A DNA stretch of 64,000 nucleotides. Source: Vespula vulgaris. Taxonomy: Eukaryota > Arthropoda > Insecta > Hymenoptera > Vespidae. Positions 63,157 to 64,000 of the stretch are shown piece by piece. The translations under genes and the position numbers were made by a program. A model generated the notes under the pieces. It searched no databases and had not been told where the DNA came from. It saw only the letters and a list, made by a program, of their open reading frames with translations. The stretch is from the NCBI RefSeq assembly GCF_905475345.1, contig NC_066590.1:1230501-1294500 (forward strand). The letters run 5' to 3'. Numbering within the stretch: the first letter of the stretch is position 1; each line of letters starts with the position of its first letter.

Positions 63157-63629
63157 TTAAACGCTAAGGGAGGATCGTGAATTTAAATAAAATTGGTATC
63201 CAGAGAATAAGAATGTAAGAACATAAATACATGCTGCAATCCAGCAATTATATGCATTTTGCGTATAGCCCCTTTCTGCTTCTGTATAAAATTCTTCCTT
63301 ATTAGAAAAATACTTTCCTTCTAAGGGCAAATCTTCTACCAGAGCTACGCTTTTTATATAGAAAAATATTCCCATCAAGACCTGAAAAGAGGTTAGATAA
63401 TATCAGCTACGATCAAATAATATTCTAAATAGACGTTTCTACAAATGAAATATATTGAAACGTATTTATAAAACTACAAATACAATGAAAACTTTAATGT
63501 GGTTAGAACAATATTTGAAACATAAAATCTTAATTGGAATATTCATATAAAATAACTCACCAATTGAAATATACCCCATACAGAAAGTACTAAGCCGCAT
63601 AGGGCATATTTCGGACCACATACTTTCAT
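63157..63629 (-). CDS. RNASEK: Ribonuclease kappa (RNASEK), V-ATPase-associated small membrane protein
   Basis: Two exons, 63629-63561 and 63381-63157, with a 179-bp GT-AG phase-0 intron, give 97 residues, the usual length for the family. Exon 1 encodes MKVCGPKYALCGLVLSVWG, the conserved N-terminus including the first membrane segment. Exon 2 continues with LMGIFFYIKSVALVEDLPLE, then a hydrophilic loop with YTQNAYNCWIAACIYVL leading into the second membrane segment and ending YQFYLNSRSSLSV. The start has a good context (ACACC before ATG). In animals the protein was first described as an endoribonuclease and is now known as a subunit or partner of the V-type proton pump on endosomes. Both roles come from the family. 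A strong hairpin precedes the start codon. Confidence 0.96.
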
Positions 63630-63644
63630 GGTGTTAATAAATTT

Positions 63645-63670
63645 GTTACTTTGCTCTTTGGCAAAGTAAC
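63645..63670 (-). promoter_or_regulatory. Perfect 10-bp hairpin in the RNASEK 5' leader
   Basis: GTTACTTTGC and its exact complement GCAAAGTAAC are separated by six bases. On the mRNA the stem would end about 15 nt before the ATG at 63629. If the leader includes it, it could slow scanning ribosomes or bind a protein; if transcription starts inside it, it is a promoter palindrome. Function is inferred from symmetry and position. Confidence 0.4.
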
Positions 63671-63671
63671 C

Positions 63672-64000
63672 TCACGACAATTACACTAATCTTGGTCACT
63701 GGTAGATTTAACAATGCTACGCCCTCGACAATCATATGATTTTAATCGATACGTCATACTATCGATACTAAGCGACACTATCGCTTCCGTTATTCAAAAT
63801 AGAGAATCGGTACTCTTTAAATTAAAAAATAACAACAGTTATATACCGGTTAAAACATATGCATATTATCAGATATACTTAGTCATGATCATTTTTTATC
63901 AATTAAAATTTTTATTTAAGAAAATAAGCAACATAATCATAGAGCGTAATTTTTTTCTTTCTTTATAAAAAAAACATTAACTTGGATTTCTGTTATTAAA
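63672..64000. other. 5' flank of RNASEK; no supported gene
   Basis: AT-rich DNA upstream of RNASEK, expected to hold its promoter. An 84-codon plus-strand frame here shows no recognisable protein features. Confidence 0.5.

Overview
The window looks like a piece of an insect nuclear genome, most likely an aculeate hymenopteran. The grounds are compact introns with GT-AG borders, two odd-skipped family zinc-finger genes in tandem, orthologues of SDCCAG8, MFSD12 and ribonuclease kappa, and very dense (CT)n/(GAA)n microsatellites with AT-rich spacers. Order-level assignment is inference. There is no bacterial operon structure, CRISPR array or rRNA.

Layout. About 1-54.5 kb is a gene-poor regulatory landscape holding only two firm genes, both on the minus strand. 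One is a five-finger bowl/sob-type gene (6976-8510). The other is a four-finger odd-skipped gene (40783-42057) with a C-terminal eh1-type Groucho motif. Both are cut by an intron at the same codon and phase inside zinc finger 2, so they look like an ancient tandem duplication. The ~32 kb between them and the ~12 kb behind odd are packed with simple repeats, broken by islands of ordinary sequence that could be enhancers. The same area carries a five-copy ~237-bp tandem array (10.95-12.15 kb), a 247-bp Tc1/mariner-type MITE with TA target duplication (27647-27893), three diverged two-copy tandem duplications (about 31.8, 37.2 and 39.7 kb) and a tetranucleotide quasi-palindrome (19.26-19.38 kb).

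From about 55 kb the character changes: simple repeats thin out, base composition becomes AT-rich, and three housekeeping-type genes follow head to tail on the minus strand. These are an SDCCAG8-like centrosomal coiled-coil protein (56106-59879), an MFSD12-like lysosomal/melanosomal transporter (60269-62316) and ribonuclease kappa (63157-63629). I rebuilt their exons by hand from splice sites and reading phase. All junctions keep frame, apart from one ambiguous in-frame mini-intron in MFSD12 and a choice of two C-termini in SDCCAG8.

How they work together. Odd and bowl/sob are sister transcription factors in segmentation, leg-joint and gut patterning, probably sharing the surrounding cis-regulatory DNA. 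The three right-hand genes have no obvious functional link to them. Long open frames elsewhere (poly-Ser/Leu, poly-Lys/Glu/Arg, poly-Asp) are translations of microsatellites and are not called as genes. Nothing here is clearly a previously undescribed system. The most unusual items are the 237-bp array, the MITE, the SDCCAG8 alternative ends, a 5'UTR hairpin on RNASEK and an unassigned candidate coding exon near 54.5 kb.
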